Source of the DNA: DATFPQ01 sp035264765
GTDB lineage: Bacteria > Actinomycetota > Actinomycetes > Actinomycetales > Angustibacteraceae
DNA length: 15,821 nucleotides
Reading direction: 5' to 3'
Assembly (NCBI GenBank): GCA_035264765.1
Contig: DATFPQ010000150.1
Coordinates: forward strand, 1 to 15,821
The notes below the pieces were generated by a model. The model saw nothing but the letters and a program-made list of their open reading frames with translations. It was not told the DNA's origin and made no database searches. The first letter of the stretch is position 1; every line of letters starts with the position of its first letter. Shown here in pieces: positions 13,019-15,821 of the stretch. The position numbers and the translations under genes were made by a program.

Positions 13019-13065
13019 CCCTTTGAGCCTCGCGCGGGAAGCCCACGGGTGCACACTGCCGGACC

Positions 13066-13512
13066 ATGAGGTTCAGGAGCACGGTCGAGCTCGGTGGCCG
13101 GACAGCGACCGGCATCCCGGTGCCGGACGAGGTCGTCGAGGCCTTGGGCGCTGGCCGCAAGCCGGCGGTGCTGGTCACCATCGGCGGGCACACCTACCGG
13201 AGCTCGGTGGCGTCCCGCGGCGGCCGCTTCCTGGTGCCGCTGAGTGCCGAGAACCGGCAGGGAGCCGGCGTGGCGGCGGGCGACGAGGTCGAGGTGGACC
13301 TGGAGCTCGACACCGCGCCGCGCGAGGTGGCGGTGCCGTCCGACCTGGCGGAGGCCCTGGAGCAGGACCCGGACGCCCGCCGGGTGTTCGACGGGCTGCC
13401 GTACAGCCACCGGCTGCGCTGGGTGCTGAGCGTCGAGGACGCGAAGACCGAGCAGACCCGGCAGCGCCGGATCGCGAAGACCGTCGCTGGTCTGCGCGAG
13501 GGCGGCCGCTGA
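13066..13512 (+). CDS. DUF1905 / YdeI-like domain protein
   Basis: A 148-residue protein of two parts. Residues 1 to about 85 form a beta-rich DUF1905 domain (MRFRSTVELGGRTATGIPVP, then AVLVTIGGHTYRSSV and the GDEVEVDLELD strand). Residues about 92-145 are the helical YdeI/OmpD-associated segment, with the signature FDGLPYSHRLRWVLSVEDAKTEQTRQRRI broken here into PYSHRLRW (123-130) and KTEQTRQRRIAK (138-149 region). Family members are annotated as bacteriocin-protection-like, but a role is not established and should not be assumed. ATG 13066 has no clear ribosome site. It follows thiL by 47 nt and may be co-transcribed. It ends before a large two-way hairpin. Confidence 0.85.
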   Translation: MRFRSTVELGGRTATGIPVPDEVVEALGAGRKPAVLVTIGGHTYRSSVASRGGRFLVPLSAENRQGAGVAAGDEVEVDLELDTAPREVAVPSDLAEALEQDPDARRVFDGLPYSHRLRWVLSVEDAKTEQTRQRRIAKTVAGLREGGR

Positions 13513-13533
13513 GTCACTCCGCCCGCGTCGCGG

Positions 13534-13555
13534 CGTCACCTGACGGCGACGTCAG
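13534..13555. repeat. Triple TGACG/CGTCA inverted-repeat cluster
   Basis: CGTCA (13534-13538), TGACG (13541-13545) and CGTCA (13550-13554) alternate. The first two pair across CC, and the last two extend to CTGACG-GCGA-CGTCAG, a 6-bp stem with a GNRA tetraloop. The two hairpins are mutually exclusive because they share the middle arm. The cluster lies 21 nt after the YdeI-like stop. Confidence 0.6.
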
Positions 13556-13624
13556 CCGAGCGCGAGGTCGACGTGCGCGCTCTCAGCCGACCCCCTGGCG
13601 CCCCTGCGCGGGGCCCAGCCGGAC

Positions 13625-13668
13625 GCGACGGCGGGCCGGCACCCCGAGGGGAACCGGCCCGCCGTCGC
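13625..13668. terminator. Two-way hairpin terminator between the YdeI-like gene and rpmB
   Basis: A perfect 15-bp GC-rich stem pairs 13625-13639 (GCGACGGCGGGCCGG) with 13654-13668, and the 14-nt loop itself holds CCCC-GA-GGGG. It starts 15 nt after the rpmB stop on the minus strand and about 110 nt after the YdeI-like stop on the plus strand. Neither side has a T tract, as is common for actinobacterial terminators. Confidence 0.75.
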
Positions 13669-13682
13669 GGTGCGCTGAACGG

Positions 13683-13868
13683 TCAGCGGGTGACCTTGCC
13701 CGCCTTCAGGCAGGAGGTGCACACGTTGAGGCGCTTGGGGGTCGCCCCGACCATCGCGCGGACCCGCTGGATGTTCGGGTTCCAGCGGCGCTTGGTGCGC
13801 CGGTGGGAGTGCGAGACCGAGTGACCGAAGCCCGGCCCCTTGCCGCAGACGTCGCAGTTGGCAGCCAC
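13683..13868 (-). CDS. rpmB: 50S ribosomal protein L28, zinc-ribbon (C+) form
   Basis: L28 is a 50S subunit protein. The 61-residue product starts at GTG 13868 with AAGGAGA-like AGGAGA 5 nt upstream and reads MAANCDVCGKGPGFGHSVSHSHRRT onward in family style, with KRRWNPNIQ and a KAGKVTR end. Cys5, Cys8, Cys50 and Cys53 form two CxxC pairs, the zinc-binding C+ version; many actinobacteria also carry a zinc-free paralogue used under zinc limitation (established knowledge). No Zur-like operator was seen upstream, as expected for a C+ copy. A longer frame to 14036 is ruled out by the ribosome site. It is divergent from the DAK2 gene and followed by a strong hairpin terminator. Confidence 0.97.
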   Translation of the reverse strand: MAANCDVCGKGPGFGHSVSHSHRRTKRRWNPNIQRVRAMVGATPKRLNVCTSCLKAGKVTR

Positions 13869-13983
13869 GGGAATCTCCTGATCGCTCTGGGTGGGTCGTG
13901 CCGTCGTCCACCGGGCGCACCCGGTCACCGCCAGGGGCGGGAGGGGCGTGCCGGAGGGCCCGACCGGGTCGGGCAACCGGGAA

Positions 13984-14013
13984 ATCGTAGCGGACGGCGT
14001 GCCGCGGGCCCAA
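13984..14013 (-). promoter_or_regulatory. Promoter of rpmB
   Basis: On the minus strand TTGGGC (14013-14008) and TACGAT (13989-13984) are 18 nt apart, a good fit to the actinobacterial vegetative consensus. The leader to GTG 13868 would be about 110 nt. Confidence 0.6.
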
Positions 14014-14126
14014 ATGGCGGGTCCCGTAGGCGTCACCGAAGCGTCCCCGTAAGTCGCGGGAGCTCCCGGCGGCAGTGGACCTGAACCGTCCGGCAGCGTC
14101 GCGCTCGAAGGTTCGCGCCGACCGGC

Positions 14127-14136
14127 AGGTTAGCCT
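14127..14136. promoter_or_regulatory. Divergent -10-like boxes sharing a TA step upstream of the DAK2 gene
   Basis: AGGTTAGCCT reads TAGCCT on the plus strand (14131-14136) and TAACCT on the minus strand (14132-14127). The plus box would start a leader of about 30 nt ending at GTG 14172; the minus box would be a second, distal start for rpmB. No -35 was recognised for either. Confidence 0.35.
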
Positions 14137-14171
14137 TCGCCGGAAGGACACGACACGACCAGGGAGGGCCG

Positions 14172-15821
14172 GTGCCAGGCGTGCTCGACCGGCTCGACGC
14201 GGGCGCCGTGCGCCGCTGGGCGGTGGACGCCCTCGACCGGCTGCGCTCGCACCGGGACGAGATCGACGGCCTCAACGTCTTCCCGGTGCCCGACGGTGAC
14301 ACGGGCACGAACCTGTGCCTGACCGTCGAGTCGGCGGTGGCCGCCGTCGAGGACGTGCCCGACGACGACGTCCGGGAGGTCGCCGACGCGCTCGCGACCG
14401 GGGCGCTGCACGGCGCCCGGGGCAGTTCCGGCGTCATCCTCAGCCAGCTGCTGCAGGGGTGGGCGGACGCGCTGCGCGAGCATCCCGACGGCGGAGCCGG
14501 TGCCGTCCGCTCCGCGCTGGCCCGCGCCGCGGACTCCGCGTACGCCGCCGTGAGCCGGCCGTCCGAGGGCACGATGCTGTCCGTGGCCCGTGCGGCCGCC
14601 GACGGCGCGTCTCGGGGCGGGACCCTGCGCGAGGTCGTGTCCGGTGCTCTCGCCTCAGCCCGCGCCGCGCTCGACCGGACGCCGAACCAGCTGGACGAGC
14701 TCGGCCGGGCCGGCGTCGTCGATGCGGGCGGCCGTGGCCTGCTGCTGGTCCTGGAGTCCCTGGCCGGCACGGTGGCCGGACGCCGCGCGGCCCGGCGGCC
14801 TGCGGCCGGCGATCCAGCGCGAAGCCCAGCTGGTGAGCCTGGGCACGGCAACGACGCGCCGGGCGGGCCCCCCGAGGTGGGCGGTCCGTGGTTCGAGGTG
14901 ATGTACCTGGTCGACCTCCCCGAGGACGCCGTCCCGCTGCTTCGGGAGCGGCTGGACCGCGTCGGCGACAGCGTCGTGGTGGTCGGCGGGCCGGTGGTCG
15001 CCGGTGGCCGCACCTGGCGGGTGCACATCCACACGGCCGACGTGTGCGCGGCCGTCGACGCCGGCGCGCAGGCCGGCAGCGGGTCGAGTCCAGGCACCGC
15101 GCTGGCGCCCAACCCAGCTGGCACCCGCCCCCGGACGGTTCGCGTGACAGCGTTAGTGCCGCCAGCGGCCTCCGACCCCGACCGGGCGCGCCCCTCCGTC
15201 GGCGTGGTGGCGGTGGCCTCCGGGCCCGGCCTGGCCCAGCTGCTCGCCGCATCGGGCGCGCTGGCCCTGGTCCGCGACGCACAGGGTCCACCCGCTCCCG
15301 AGGACCTCCTGACCGCCGTCCGCGACACCTGCGCCGAGGCGGTGGTCGTCCTGCCCGACGGGCCGGACGCCGCGGCGACGGCGGAGGTCGCCGTAGCGTT
15401 CGCGGTCCAGCACGGTCTGCGGGCGGCGGTCGTGAGCGCGCGGGCGCCGGCGCAGGCGCTCGCCGCCGTGGCGGTCTACGACCCGGCCGGCGAGCCGAGC
15501 GAGGTCCTCCGGCGGATGGCCGGCGTCGCCGCCGCCACGCGGCACGGTGCGGTCGTCCTCGAGCCGGCGGTCAGCCCCGAGCCGGCAGCCACCCCCGAGC
15601 CGGCGGAGGAGCCGACGACGCCGTCCGGCGCCGTGCGCGGCCTGGTGGACGATTGCGTCGTCACGACCGGGGACGACCCGGCGGCCGTCGGGCGGACCGT
15701 GGCCGAGCGGCTGCTGTGCGACGGCGGCGAGCTGCTGACCGTGATCAGCGGTGCAGCGCCCGGGGCAGGGACCCTTGCCGCCGACCTGTGCCGGCACGTC
15801 CGCGAGACGGCGCCCGACGTC
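14172..15821 (+). CDS. DAK2-domain protein, FakA/YloV-like (3' end beyond window)
   Basis: An open frame of 550 codons runs to the window edge. Residues about 8-200 are a DAK2 (DhaL-like) nucleotide-binding domain with NVFPVPDGDTGTN (35-47), whose Asp41 and Asp43 bind Mg-ATP, GARGSSGVILSQ (81-92; the family usually has GARGNSG) and GVVDAGGRGLL (181-191). A middle domain has EVMYLVD (242-248) and VHIHTAD (284-290). A DegV/FakA C-terminal-like domain follows from about 340. In Gram-positive bacteria FakA uses a separate FakB to phosphorylate fatty acids for phospholipid synthesis, so that role is inferred. An SPEPAATPEPAEEP linker (468-481) interrupts the C-terminal part. GTG 14172 has GGGAGGG 3 nt upstream, rather close; GTG 14181 is an alternative. 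recG is the usual next gene, but it is outside the window. Confidence 0.92.
   Translation, partial: MPGVLDRLDAGAVRRWAVDALDRLRSHRDEIDGLNVFPVPDGDTGTNLCLTVESAVAAVEDVPDDDVREVADALATGALHGARGSSGVILSQLLQGWADALREHPDGGAGAVRSALARAADSAYAAVSRPSEGTMLSVARAAADGASRGGTLREVVSGALASARAALDRTPNQLDELGRAGVVDAGGRGLLLVLESLAGTVAGRRAARRPAAGDPARSPAGEPGHGNDAPGGPPEVGGPWFEVMYLVDLPEDAVPLLRERLDRVGDSVVVVGGPVVAGGRTWRVHIHTADVCAAVDAGAQAGSGSSPGTALAPNPAGTRPRTVRVTALVPPAASDPDRARPSVGVVAVASGPGLAQLLAASGALALVRDAQGPPAPEDLLTAVRDTCAEAVVVLPDGPDAAATAEVAVAFAVQHGLRAAVVSARAPAQALAAVAVYDPAGEPSEVLRRMAGVAAATRHGAVVLEPAVSPEPAATPEPAEEPTTPSGAVRGLVDDCVVTTGDDPAAVGRTVAERLLCDGGELLTVISGAAPGAGTLAADLCRHVRETAPDV

Larger units (their letters stand above)
13869..14171. 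promoter_or_regulatory. 303-nt divergent intergenic region, rpmB / DAK2 gene
   Basis: From left to right it holds the rpmB ribosome site AGGAGA (minus, 13879-13874), an inverted repeat CCCGACC-G-GGTCGGG (13959-13973) near the expected 5' end of the rpmB transcript, the rpmB promoter (13984-14013), a perfect 12-bp palindrome CGGGAGCTCCCG (14057-14068), divergent TANNNT boxes (14127-14136) and the DAK2 gene ribosome site GGGAGGG (14162-14168). No small gene or RNA gene was recognised. Confidence 0.6.

Noticed and set aside
13066..13512. Bacteriocin-immunity system centred on the YdeI-like protein
   Set aside because: No bacteriocin, modification or export gene is nearby; the family label alone does not support the role.
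14057..14068. Perfect 12-bp palindrome CGGGAGCTCCCG as an operator
   Set aside because: A single GC-rich palindrome with no second site and no known matching regulator; noted in the intergenic entry but not claimed as an operator.
14033..15328. Minus-strand frame of 431 codons opposite the DAK2 gene
   Set aside because: Ser/Arg/Pro-rich antisense shadow of the DAK2 reading frame; it also covers the rpmB/DAK2 promoter region.

Overview
The window is high-GC chromosomal DNA with GTG starts, SD-led and apparently leaderless genes, and a gene order typical of Actinomycetes (Actinobacteria). From memory, the order iclR, leuC, leuD, tailed HU, cofC/fbiD, gpsA, ddl, DUF3515, thiL, DAK2 follows the core block known from Mycobacterium (Rv2989 to Rv2974 region) and Streptomyces (ndgR-leuCD-hupS region). 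The genus cannot be fixed from sequence alone. No insertion sequence, prophage, CRISPR array, tRNA or rRNA gene was seen. No coding gene looks foreign.

Layout. (1) 1-2527: an IclR-family regulator, cut by the window edge, is divergent from leuC-leuD (isopropylmalate isomerase). The 83-nt gap carries two interlocked perfect palindromes lying on the regulator's own promoter. (2) 2763-5001: an HU protein with a roughly 190-residue Ala/Lys/Thr histone-like tail, a 14-bp terminator hairpin, then murA (first committed step of peptidoglycan synthesis). (3) 5026-5929, minus strand: cofC/fbiD (coenzyme F420 synthesis) followed after 4 nt by a 63-residue cold-shock-like protein. (4) 6028-7760: plsC and gpsA, phospholipid genes overlapping by 4 nt, ending in four 29-bp tandem repeats. 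(5) 7884-9933, minus strand: a Cys/Met-metabolism PLP enzyme and an alpha/beta hydrolase. (6) 10016-11152: ddl (D-Ala-D-Ala ligase). (7) 11178-11869, minus strand: a stand-alone Lrp/AsnC RAM domain protein and a DUF3515 membrane-anchored protein with overlapping ends. (8) 11936-13512: thiL (thiamine phosphate kinase) and a DUF1905/YdeI-like protein. (9) 13683-13868, minus strand: rpmB (zinc-ribbon form of L28). (10) 14172 to the edge: a DAK2/FakA-like protein.

Functionally this is housekeeping: leucine and thiamine synthesis, cell wall (murA, ddl), phospholipid (plsC, gpsA, probably fatty-acid kinase), F420, ribosome and nucleoid. I did not find a convincing new multi-gene system. The most interesting signals are regulatory and small-scale: the operator/promoter overlap at iclR-leuC, the gpsA-derived tandem repeat with stops in all three frames, repeated TANNNT boxes 6-9 nt upstream of start codons (leaderless promoters), two places where divergent -10 boxes share one TA step, a -10 box built on a stop codon, and a repeat-encoded insertion in CofC.
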